From Dyadobacter sp. CY343 (GTDB taxonomy: Bacteria > Bacteroidota > Bacteroidia > Cytophagales > Spirosomataceae): a DNA stretch of 42,324 bases. Positions 32,260 through 40,508 of the stretch are shown in pieces. Made by a program: the position numbers and the translations under genes. The notes below the pieces were generated by a model, which searched no databases, was not told the DNA's origin, and worked only from the letters and a program-made list of their open reading frames with translations. The stretch is taken from positions 1-42,324 of the forward strand of contig NZ_JAJUXK010000011.1 of assembly GCF_021390335.1 (NCBI RefSeq), in the 5' to 3' direction. Each line of letters starts with the position of its first letter. The stretch's first letter is position 1.

Positions 32260-35200
32260 GAAATTGGAATTTGGTAAGCATGGGGACTAAATGCAACCCT
32301 AACTTCGGTGCCTTGATTAACGACACTCTCTACTGCAATTTTCCCGCCAAGCATTTCAACCTGCGTCTTGACCATAAATAACCCCATCCCTTTGCCTTCT
32401 ACGTGGTGGTGGAAGCGTTTGTAGAGGCCAAAGAGCTGCGCACCTTTACTGGCCAGGTCAATCCCCATTCCATTATCCTGAAAGGAAAGCGTTACCAGGT
32501 CCTGATCCCGGCTGCTTGTTATCCTGATCACAGGATCGACGTCCTTCTGGCGGTATTTGATACTGTTCATGATCAGGTTAAAGAAAATACTATGCAAATA
32601 ACTTTTAAGGGTGAATAATTCACTTATCACACTAAAATTGGTTTCTATCCGCACATTTTCTTTTTCGATGATATTTTGAATGCTTGAGCTGATTTGGTCT
32701 ATCAGCTTCTGCAAAGGAACCGGTTCCCTATTTTCAATTACTCCTCTTTTAACCTGCAAAATCCTGTTAAGGTCTGAAATGACATCGTCGAGGCGTTTGA
32801 CATTCACCAATATCTCGGTCACAAACTGCTGCTTTACTTGTGCAGGGTAGGCGTCCTCGTTTACCAGCTCGGCTAAACCTATGATATTGGCAACCGGGGC
32901 ACGCAGGTTGTGTGATAAAATATAGGAGAATTGTTCAAGGCCCTTGTTGGAAGCCGAAAGCTCATCGGTATATTTCTGAAGGTTTTTGTGGAGCTCATCA
33001 AGCTCAAACTCCGAGTACTTGCGTTTGGTAATATCCCTGAAATAGACAGATAACCCATTTGCAGAAGGGTATGCGGTCACCTCGAACCACGCCTTGTCCC
33101 TTTCGTAATAGGATTCAAAATGCTTGATCGCGTTTTGCTCCACCGCTTTGTGATAGTTATGATGGAATTCGGTGCCTACGATTTCGGAAAATACATCCCA
33201 TACAACCCGGCCCAATATGGTGTCTTTGGGGCAGTTTAGCATGGTTTCTGCTTGCTTATTCCAGTAGGTTACAATCCAGTTCTTATCCAGTGTGTAAAAC
33301 CCATCCCCTATACTTTCCAGGATTACATTTTTTTCCTCAAGTGCTTTAAGGACTTCTTGTTTAGCCTGTTTTTCCCGGGTAATATCATTAACAAAACAAG
33401 AAAGGCCGGTAATAATATTGTCTTTGATGATGGGGTGAATGGAAAATCTCAGATAGCTGTTAAATCCGTTGTAGGTGAACAATTTCTCGAATTTCAAAAT
33501 TTCACCGCTCAATGTACGTGCATTAATCACCTCCCATTCCTGGGCCGAGCCGGGATCAAACTTTCCCAGAGATTCGCGGATATCATCGCCTGGCTGTACA
33601 TCTATGTCGTACCTTTCCTTCATCATGCTTTTCAGTGCGTCGTTGTAGGTGATGTATCTCAGGTCGGTGTCAAGGGAGTAGATGAGTGAATCCGTATTGT
33701 TGATGATAGCGTTCAGGTTCGATTCTGAGCGTTCGAGCAGCTCCTGGGCCAGCTTCCGATCAGTAATATCGCTCATAGACAAGCTTAGCCCCGTAATCTC
33801 ACCGTTTTCATACACGGGGACGAACATAATGCTTAGCCATTTGCTGTCCCCATCAATTTGCTGATAGATATGGTCATACTGCCGGGTCTTACCGGATAGC
33901 ACACCGGTGATCATGTTTTCATAATCAGCGCTTTTGTCCCCCCTGACCGCATCAAACAAACTACTGCCCACCTCAATTTCTTTGCCGGTGCTTAACTTAT
34001 AGAAATTGCTGGCCTTGTTATTGAAGTACTTTACTACCGCCTGGGTATCGGCCAGGATAAAACCTTCCATAGAATTTTCAAAGACAGCCCGCAAGTTGGA
34101 TTCCGAACTTCTCAGGGCCTGCTCAGATTTTTTAGTTTCCGTAACATCGTGCATCACGCCGTATAGGCTGACGGGTTGCCCCTGGCTATTTAGCTCAACA
34201 TGGGTTTGCGCATGCAGGTACCTGATCTGTCCGTCCCTTCTGAGGATCCGGTAATAATAATCCATCGCCCGCAAGGAATTTAGAGCATCCTGGTTCTCTC
34301 GCAGTACGTATTCCACATCATCCGGATGTATGAGCGATATCCAGGAAGCCGCACTTTGGATATTTTCTGTTGGGGATAATCCACAAATCAGGCAGGCTTC
34401 ATCCGAGAATACACTTGTTTGCGTCCCTAAATCAAGTTCCCAGCTGCCCAGGTGGGCAACGGCCTGGGCCTGGCTCAGACGCCCTTCCTTGTATTTGAGC
34501 TGCCGGTCGGCCAGGACCGTGTCGGTCACGTCGCGGAAATTGTCGACTATCCCGTTGATAGCGGGTTCATGCAATAGGTTGGTGACCGTAGCCTCAATCC
34601 AGCGCCAGGTGCCATTCTTGTGCAGCATCCGCCCGGTATGCCCCTGTATGGGTACGCCCGGACTGGCAAGAACTTTCATCAGGACCTTAGCGTGTTCTTC
34701 CACGTCGTCAGGATGTGGCAAAGTAAAAAGGTCCATGTTGAGGACCTCCTGTGGGGTATATCCCAGTACATTTTTAACGGCCGGCGAAACGTAGGTTGGC
34801 TGGGCCTGCGCATTGAGCACGACAACGGCCTCCATGCTGTTTTCCACCAGCGTGCGGAAACGCTTTTCACTGTTGGTCAACTGTTCGAGCATATAACACT
34901 GCTCTTTTTTAAACTTGTATTTTTCAAGGCTCTGCTGTATTGCGAACGGCAGTCGGCCGGGCTGGTCCTTGATAATGTAATCATCCACCCCCAGCAGCAG
35001 AAGTTCTTCCGCCATTTCATCGGACACTGCATTGGAGACGATAATGAAAGGGATTTTCAGCCCGCTCTGCCGGAGACCCGCAACTGCCTCTGAGCAATGG
35101 ATAGCGGCCAGAGTATATTCAGAGAGGATAATATCTGGCACAAAACCCGCTAGTGCCGCTATATATTGATGGTTGTTGCAGGCAACACGTATCTCAGCGT

Positions 35201-35504
35201 TTATCCCTTTTTTGTTTAAGGTTTGTTTCGCTGTAAATGCTCCTGCCTCTGAATCTTCCAGGTACACTATTTTCAGATCGCTCTTCACTTTTGTTGTATT
35301 TATATATGCTAAACCCGGCAGGATCTTTGTTGCTATAAGAGATTTAATTACCCCACTATCCCCGGAATGTAAAATAATTTCGTGGAAAATGAATACATCT
35401 TTCAATGTTAAAGTATTGTGCCTGCTGAAATCAGTGTTATTGACTTGACTTCGGTCGGCTTCTCTTAGTGAGCCAGTCATGCGATTCAGCAGCGCTGCAT
35501 TCAC
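32256..35504 (-). CDS. PAS-rich sensor histidine kinase with pseudo-receiver
   Basis: 1082 residues from ATG 35502-35504, or about 1010 from GTG 35288 (VKSDLKIVYLED), which fits the family better; the first 72 residues look unstructured. A receiver-like domain (about 75-195) has the acceptor Asp replaced by Glu (IILSEYTL, E129) but keeps the Lys (IIKDQP). Five PAS domains follow (about 212-330, 340-456, 464-583, 590-710, 720-828). The dimerization helix carries FSYILSHNLRAPVANI (H865). The HATPase has NLIMNSIKYR, DNGMGID and GKGMGLFMVK. No membrane span: a cytoplasmic sensor. It overlaps the receiver gene downstream. Confidence 0.92.
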   Translation of the reverse strand: MNAALLNRMTGSLREADRSQVNNTDFSRHNTLTLKDVFIFHEIILHSGDSGVIKSLIATKILPGLAYINTTKVKSDLKIVYLEDSEAGAFTAKQTLNKKGINAEIRVACNNHQYIAALAGFVPDIILSEYTLAAIHCSEAVAGLRQSGLKIPFIIVSNAVSDEMAEELLLLGVDDYIIKDQPGRLPFAIQQSLEKYKFKKEQCYMLEQLTNSEKRFRTLVENSMEAVVVLNAQAQPTYVSPAVKNVLGYTPQEVLNMDLFTLPHPDDVEEHAKVLMKVLASPGVPIQGHTGRMLHKNGTWRWIEATVTNLLHEPAINGIVDNFRDVTDTVLADRQLKYKEGRLSQAQAVAHLGSWELDLGTQTSVFSDEACLICGLSPTENIQSAASWISLIHPDDVEYVLRENQDALNSLRAMDYYYRILRRDGQIRYLHAQTHVELNSQGQPVSLYGVMHDVTETKKSEQALRSSESNLRAVFENSMEGFILADTQAVVKYFNNKASNFYKLSTGKEIEVGSSLFDAVRGDKSADYENMITGVLSGKTRQYDHIYQQIDGDSKWLSIMFVPVYENGEITGLSLSMSDITDRKLAQELLERSESNLNAIINNTDSLIYSLDTDLRYITYNDALKSMMKERYDIDVQPGDDIRESLGKFDPGSAQEWEVINARTLSGEILKFEKLFTYNGFNSYLRFSIHPIIKDNIITGLSCFVNDITREKQAKQEVLKALEEKNVILESIGDGFYTLDKNWIVTYWNKQAETMLNCPKDTILGRVVWDVFSEIVGTEFHHNYHKAVEQNAIKHFESYYERDKAWFEVTAYPSANGLSVYFRDITKRKYSEFELDELHKNLQKYTDELSASNKGLEQFSYILSHNLRAPVANIIGLAELVNEDAYPAQVKQQFVTEILVNVKRLDDVISDLNRILQVKRGVIENREPVPLQKLIDQISSSIQNIIEKENVRIETNFSVISELFTLKSYLHSIFFNLIMNSIKYRQKDVDPVIRITSSRDQDLVTLSFQDNGMGIDLASKGAQLFGLYKRFHHHVEGKGMGLFMVKTQVEMLGGKIAVESVVNQGTEVRVAFSPHAYQIPIS

Positions 35505-35703
35505 GCGGTTCCTTCAATAAATCACTCGGACCTGCTCAAGCCAGCGCTTACACTCATTCGCGATTAATATTTACGGTTTATATTACTTATCAGTCTTGTT
35601 TGACAAATGTCCCGACGATCATTGGTTATTCATGTTAGTGGAATGTCATATAATTCATTCTATATTTATCAATGAGTATTGAAGTAATTCGACATTTTTC
35701 TTT

Positions 35704-36963
35704 ATGCATGATACTGGGGGAGAGATAAGTCCTGCTGAACAAAAAATGAAGGCCATTTTGCTGCATGCCCCGGTGGGGCTGGTTGAGATGAACGAAAGTG
35801 GGGAAATCGTCGACATTAACTTGATGGGTGGCAAACTGCTTAGTGCTTTGGCCAGCGAAAACCTTAAACCCGGCACAAATTTTTACCCCTGTTTATCAGC
35901 GCTGGATCCTGAAATAGTAACCCGCATCCGTGATTTTGCTGAGCCCTCGGGATTGATCATGCTGAATCAGCAATACAGTTTTTTAAATGTCGGCGTCGCA
36001 GGAGGCCAAAAGCACTTCCAGCTAACAGTATACAAAATATTTAGCGACTGCCTGGTTGTAAGCGCGGAAGACAGGACTGAAAAGATGCAGGAAGAACAAG
36101 CCCTGAAACAGGCGCAACAGGATAAAGCCGTTGCACAAGGTAAATTCGAAATAGCATCGGAAGTAATCCATGACATCGGCAATGCGGTAGTTGGCTTTAA
36201 TTCTTATCTGACCCGTATCAACCGCATGCTGGAACAGTACAGCCAGGGCAACTTGCAAAAGGTTACAATGTTCTTAAAGCAGCAAAACGGGCCAATCAGT
36301 GCTGCAATAGGTGCACCCAAAGCCGATGCCCTGATTGAGATGATGGAGGCAATCAGCAAGTCTCTTGGCGATAGCCATGATGAACTTCGGCGGTCAGTCA
36401 ACGAGCAGCTTCACCTTACCACCCATATTCAGGACATTTTAAATATTCAGCGTCAGTATATCAGCGGGCATGAATCCCAGGAAAGAAAACCTGTTAATCT
36501 CAAAGACATTATCAGCGATTGCCGTTCAATGGTTTTCGCTAACATGGAAAATAAGGGGATTAATCTCTCTTTAAGCATACCCCCGGAACGTATTGTAATT
36601 AAAGGTGACCGCACAAAGCTCATGCAGGTCCTGCTGAACATCCTTAAAAACAGTATTGAAGCGATCGATACGGACGCCAGTGTAAAAACTATTAGTATCG
36701 AAGTAAGTGGCTCTGAAGACAGTGTTCAGTTAGTGGTTTCGGATTCCGGAAAAGGATTTGATGAGCAGACAGCAAAACACCTTTTTGATCGGGGATATAC
36801 CACCAAAAGTACGGGTACGGGCTTAGGCCTTTACAATTGCAAAGCCATTATTGAGAGCCATGGAGGTACTATTTCCATGGAAAGCAATGGGGCAGGTATG
36901 GGTAGCAAGACGACCATTTCATTTAATAAACAACCACAATCAGATTTTAATAAAGATGAATGA
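35704..36963 (+). CDS. PAS-domain sensor histidine kinase
   Basis: A 419-residue cytoplasmic kinase. One PAS domain (about 12-125, LLHAPVGLVEMNESGEIVDI), then a coiled coil (125-150) and a phospho-acceptor helix ASEVIHDIGNAVVGFNSYL (H156) with an unusual HDIGN H-box. The helix pair is longer than in HisKA. The HATPase (about 285-405) has NILKNSIEAID, DSGKGFDE and GTGLGLYNCK. It overlaps the next gene by 8 bp, so both proteins are made together. It is divergent from the PAS kinase operon (199 bp apart). Confidence 0.9.
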   Translation: MHDTGGEISPAEQKMKAILLHAPVGLVEMNESGEIVDINLMGGKLLSALASENLKPGTNFYPCLSALDPEIVTRIRDFAEPSGLIMLNQQYSFLNVGVAGGQKHFQLTVYKIFSDCLVVSAEDRTEKMQEEQALKQAQQDKAVAQGKFEIASEVIHDIGNAVVGFNSYLTRINRMLEQYSQGNLQKVTMFLKQQNGPISAAIGAPKADALIEMMEAISKSLGDSHDELRRSVNEQLHLTTHIQDILNIQRQYISGHESQERKPVNLKDIISDCRSMVFANMENKGINLSLSIPPERIVIKGDRTKLMQVLLNILKNSIEAIDTDASVKTISIEVSGSEDSVQLVVSDSGKGFDEQTAKHLFDRGYTTKSTGTGLGLYNCKAIIESHGGTISMESNGAGMGSKTTISFNKQPQSDFNKDE

Positions 36964-38512
36964 AATTAATACCTCTGTATTAATTATCGATGACGAGGAA
37001 ATGGTCAGAGATAATATGGAAGAAATACTTGTACCCCGACATCAGTCCATTGAAAGCCAGCAGATAAACCATGCGGCCAGCATACTTTTTGATGCGCCGA
37101 CGCCGATACTGGCACCGCTTACCAGCACTATTCCCGTTTTTAAGGTAGAAAAAGCATCAAATGGAATGGAAGGGGTCGAAAAAGTGAAAGCTTCCATTAA
37201 AAATAACAGTCCGTATGCCGTTATTTTCCTGGATATGCGCATGCCGGGTTGGGATGGTCTGGAAACCGCCATAGAGATCAGAAAATTTGACAGTAAAGCC
37301 GAGATCATCTTTGTTACTGCCTTTACTGACCGTTCCATTGAGGAAATTATCGAGCAGGCAGGCCAGAACGTAGGTTATCATTGCAAACCTTATGCTTCCC
37401 AGGAAATCATACAGCTGGCTACCAAAGCAGTAACTGATTACAGCCGTCTGCGCAACCTGGAAAGCCTGATTGAGTCTATTGCGTCTATCGGACTAAACGA
37501 GCGGCAGCTTACTTCTTTATTGAAGAACATATTAGACCAGCTGGCCACGACCATCGGTACTGATATGGCCTTTTTGGGCAGGCTTCGGGACGACTTCTCT
37601 TATGAGAAGGTCTTGTCGATCGGGGCGATGGAAGAAAAGATTAATCTTGAAGAGCTGGTAAGTCGCATCAGGGATATAGAAATCTCTGCTGAGGAAGTGG
37701 TCCAGCTTGATGAGCTGGTACTGGCTCGCTTAAACGGGTATTCGGTATTTGCCGTGCTGAAAAAAAATGGCAGGCTAAACACTGAAAAGATGTACCTGCT
37801 GCGGTTATTTGTGCAAAATGCTGCACAGGCGATCCGCAATGCGGAAATGAACGAAGAGCTCATTCGTAAGGAGAAGCTTTCGGCTGTGGGCAGTGCGATC
37901 GGCATGGTTATGCACGATTTACGGCCGGCAATCGGAAACATACAACTCCTTACTGGTATAATCCGTGAGGAAGGCTACAAAAGCGATTGGCTGGATATGA
38001 TCGACAGATCAGCCGGTCAGGCTTCTGAAATATTTGAGGACTTTATGGACTTTATAAGGGAAACGCCAGTTGAAAAGGAAACCCTACTGCTTAAACCGCT
38101 GCTTGAGAGCGCTCTGGCCCAGTTAGCTCCAAAAGACGCGCTTGACAGCGTGCACATTGAAATCGAAGCTGACGATGAACTGACTGTTCAGGGTGATCAG
38201 AGCAAACTAAAACGGGTGATTATCAACCTACTTAATAACGCTGTTGACGCGCTCCTGGATCACAAAATCAGCGGGCCGCAAATTCAAATCATAGCCCGCC
38301 AGCAAACTGACTTCGTTTCCATACAGGTCAGAGATAATGGCCCAGGCATACCATTGAGCCTGCTGAAATCGCTTTTTGAACCATTTGTAACCAAAGACAA
38401 AAGCAACGGAACAGGCCTGGGCCTGGCCATCGTAAAAAATTACGTGACCGCCCATGGTGGCAATATCTCCGTTCTAAACGACAACGGTGCTGTTTTCAAT
38501 ATCAAATTGTAA
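36956..38512 (+). CDS. Receiver-histidine kinase (RR-HK hybrid)
   Basis: 518 residues from ATG 36956 (MNEINTSVLIIDDEEMVRDN); the longer open frame is an artefact. The N-terminal receiver has D93 (VIFLDMRMPGWDG) and an insert of about 37 residues after helix 1 (VPRHQSIESQQINHAASILF). A GAF-like helical section (about 165-300) leads to the H-box VGSAIGMVMHDLRPAIGNIQ (H320) and a HATPase (NLLNNAVDALLD, DNGPGIPLSL, GTGLGLAIVK). It lies in the same operon as the PAS kinase, so a phosphorelay from that kinase to D93 is likely (inference). Confidence 0.9.
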   Translation: MNEINTSVLIIDDEEMVRDNMEEILVPRHQSIESQQINHAASILFDAPTPILAPLTSTIPVFKVEKASNGMEGVEKVKASIKNNSPYAVIFLDMRMPGWDGLETAIEIRKFDSKAEIIFVTAFTDRSIEEIIEQAGQNVGYHCKPYASQEIIQLATKAVTDYSRLRNLESLIESIASIGLNERQLTSLLKNILDQLATTIGTDMAFLGRLRDDFSYEKVLSIGAMEEKINLEELVSRIRDIEISAEEVVQLDELVLARLNGYSVFAVLKKNGRLNTEKMYLLRLFVQNAAQAIRNAEMNEELIRKEKLSAVGSAIGMVMHDLRPAIGNIQLLTGIIREEGYKSDWLDMIDRSAGQASEIFEDFMDFIRETPVEKETLLLKPLLESALAQLAPKDALDSVHIEIEADDELTVQGDQSKLKRVIINLLNNAVDALLDHKISGPQIQIIARQQTDFVSIQVRDNGPGIPLSLLKSLFEPFVTKDKSNGTGLGLAIVKNYVTAHGGNISVLNDNGAVFNIKL

Positions 38513-38521
38513 TTGTTCTTT

Positions 38522-38560
38522 ATGTTCAATGCATCGCGATAATGCATTGAGCATAGTTTT
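38522..38560 (+). terminator. Terminator-like hairpin after the RR-HK gene
   Basis: ATGTTCAATGCAT (38522-38534) pairs with ATGCATTGAGCAT (38542-38554), one G-U pair, loop of 7, followed by GTTTT. It begins 10 bp past the stop of the kinase operon. Confidence 0.65.
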
Positions 38561-38938
38561 GTATTGACGAACTGGTCACATAATGGCTATTACTCTTCCT
38601 AATCACTGACACAAGTAGTCCCGGTCAGCGCACCAGGAAAGGCGAACAGCGGTATATCTTTCTGCTAGCTCCTGAAGGCTACTTATAAACAATCCTCCAT
38701 GGAAATGAATAAACGTCATAGCTTTCTGCTAAAAAAGCGCTTCAAACTTTGTGTCTGAGGTAGATAAGCAGGTACATGATGATGTTACGGCACTGTCAAT
38801 TTAATCTGCAACGGCTTTGCAGTTGGAAGACTGACGAATACGACGATTGCTGACGGACAGTCAGCAGTCTGCTTATGTGCTCAATTGCAAACAAACGTCT
38901 TGCAAAGACGTGGATGTCCGGGTACAAGTGGCTTTGAT

Positions 38939-38946
38939 TACATTTG
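38939..38946 (+). promoter_or_regulatory. Promoter box before the PRPP-like/cupin gene
   Basis: TACATTTG matches TAnnTTTG and lies 31 bp before the ATG at 38978. A perfect inverted repeat (38895-38911) lies about 28 bp upstream of it. Confidence 0.5.
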
Positions 38947-38977
38947 CTTTATTTGAACGTAAATAGATATATCTCTT

Positions 38978-39718
38978 ATGAATACTATGACCACCGTTTC
39001 GGAAGTTTTAAATGAGCTTAGATTAAGAGGTTATACAGTAGACTTTAATCTCGACGATAACTGCCTGATCTGCCATTCCAATTCGTTGAAAATACATCCG
39101 CAGGACTTTGTGGTTGATAAGCATTACCGTTTTGAAGGAATGTCTGACCCAAGTGATGAAGCTATTGTATATGCGATCTCTTCTCCAAAACACGATATAA
39201 AAGGTACTTTGGTAAACGGATATGGTATTTCAAGTGATAATATAACGGATGATCTCATCAAAGCGCTGAACGAAAAGCCCCCGGTTAAGCATCTCGAGCA
39301 GCTGCCAGATTCAACCCCAACTAAGTCGAACGAAGCCACTCCGCTTAGGCCGGAAGGTGAACGGGAACTGGACGCTCCTATGGTAACGATGGACCTGAAT
39401 TTGTTGAAAGCCCAGATCAAACAAGAGGATTCTTACAAGAACGGCGACCGGAATGCCATAACAATTTTTAAGACCGGAGGTATGCGCCTGGTTTTGATCG
39501 CGCTACATAAAGGAGCAGAAATGAAAACCCATACAGCACCGGGGATTATCAGCGTGCAGGTCCTTGAAGGGCACATCACCTTTACTACGGAGCAAAAAAC
39601 GGCAGAGCGTAGTGCAGGCCAGATGCTTGCACTTCATGCAGGAATTGCCCACAAGGTTTTTGCCAATGCAGAATCCTTATTTCTGTTGACAATATCTTCA
39701 AGGATTGAAAAGAAGTGA
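38978..39718 (+). CDS. Fusion of PRPP-synthetase-like domain and cupin domain
   Basis: A 246-residue cytoplasmic protein. The first domain (1-98), EVLNELRLRGYTVDFNLDDN to VDKHYRFEGMSDPSDEAIVYAI..., matches the short Bacteroidota proteins annotated as phosphoribosylpyrophosphate synthetase-like, a name that does not imply activity. A Pro/Glu-rich linker (99-135) connects it to a cupin (about 140-243): VLIALHKGAEMKTHTAPGII carries the metal-binding H motif, SVQVLEGHITF the second part, and HAGIAHKVFANAESLFLLTI the closing strands. The order is unusual, since both parts normally occur as separate proteins. No neighbour suggests a substrate. Confidence 0.8.
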   Translation: MNTMTTVSEVLNELRLRGYTVDFNLDDNCLICHSNSLKIHPQDFVVDKHYRFEGMSDPSDEAIVYAISSPKHDIKGTLVNGYGISSDNITDDLIKALNEKPPVKHLEQLPDSTPTKSNEATPLRPEGERELDAPMVTMDLNLLKAQIKQEDSYKNGDRNAITIFKTGGMRLVLIALHKGAEMKTHTAPGIISVQVLEGHITFTTEQKTAERSAGQMLALHAGIAHKVFANAESLFLLTISSRIEKK

Positions 39719-40021
39719 AGTATTGATTTTCATATTGATCGCAAACTCGATTCCGGCATATAGCCGGACTCCGGATCTGGCAAAAAAGTTAACAAAGTGA
39801 TCCAATTTCTTTTGGCCTTTCTAGACGTTTCAGAGCAATTAAATTGACGTAATGCGGGCGCAACGCGGGAGCGTTGGGTATCGATAGCGCCTGGTTCTCA
39901 CCCTATGTTTAGTTTAACCACTCAACGGACAAAAGCACAGCCCGGGACAAAGAGACATTTAATAAAAGAGTAAAAAGTATTTTATTTCCCGGATCTTGAA
40001 GATATATTTGCATATAAACAG
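39719..40021. other. Spacer of 303 bp before the Rrf2 gene
   Basis: Contains a small inverted repeat CAACGC (39861-39866) / GCGTTG (39871-39876) and the promoter box listed next. No gene is visible. Confidence 0.45.
40003..40010 (+). promoter_or_regulatory. Promoter box before the Rrf2 gene
   Basis: TATATTTG matches TAnnTTTG. Only 11 bp separate it from the ATG at 40022 (17 bp from ATG 40028), so the leader would be just a few bases, near-leaderless translation. A weak -33 region is visible only as AT-rich sequence. Confidence 0.55.
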
Positions 40022-40465
40022 ATGCAGATGTTTTTTTCAAAAACGTGTGAATACGCGATCCGGGCCGTTATTTTTATAGCGCAGAAGTCAGAAGGTGGCA
40101 GGAAAGTGGGTATCAAGGAAGTTGCAGCTGGCATCGATTCTCCTGAACATTTCATTGCCAAGATCCTTCAGGATCTGAGCAAACGGGAGCTCATACAATC
40201 CAGCAAGGGCCCAAATGGCGGCTTTTATGTTGACAGCAGCGCCCGGAGCAATACGCTGGCAGATATTGTCAGGGCGATTGACGGCGAGAAAATATTCAAG
40301 GGCTGCGGGCTGGGATTGAAAAGTTGCTCTGAAACTAAGCCTTGTCCACTGCACAACGATTTTAAGGAGATTAGAAATAAAATGCAACTCACCTTACAGT
40401 CGGCCACGATAGGGGAGTTCAATGAGAACTTGAATTTGGGGCTGAGCTATATTAAAGAGAGATAA
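40022..40465 (+). CDS. Rrf2-family transcriptional regulator with cysteine cluster
   Basis: A 147-residue regulator (ATG 40022, or 40028 giving MFFSKTCEYAIRA, which is the family's usual start). The winged helix covers YAIRAVIFIAQKSEGG, GIKEVAAGIDSPEHFIAKIL and SSKGPNGGFYVDSSARSNTL. Cysteines CGLGLKSC and KPCPLH (about residues 99-115) are placed as the [2Fe-2S] or [4Fe-4S] ligands of NsrR/IscR-like members. It lies 43 bp upstream of a cbb3-type oxidase gene and likely controls it in response to NO, O2 or Fe-S status (inference). Confidence 0.92.
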   Translation: MQMFFSKTCEYAIRAVIFIAQKSEGGRKVGIKEVAAGIDSPEHFIAKILQDLSKRELIQSSKGPNGGFYVDSSARSNTLADIVRAIDGEKIFKGCGLGLKSCSETKPCPLHNDFKEIRNKMQLTLQSATIGEFNENLNLGLSYIKER

Positions 40466-40508
40466 AATTTTCGAGAGTAAAAGATATTAGGGTCTTAATA
40501 TATATAAT

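Larger units (their letters stand above)
38513..38977. other. Gene-free stretch of 465 bp
   Basis: It holds the terminator of the kinase operon, two small inverted repeats, TGCTGAC (38848-38854) / GTCAGCA (38860-38866) and ACGTCTT (38895-38901) / AAGACGT (38905-38911), and a promoter box before the next gene. Nothing else is visible. Confidence 0.5.

Noticed and set aside
36851..36955. Longer N-terminus for the receiver-kinase (553 codons)
   Set aside because: The extra 35 codons overlap the HATPase end of the preceding gene in another frame; the receiver begins properly at ATG 36956.
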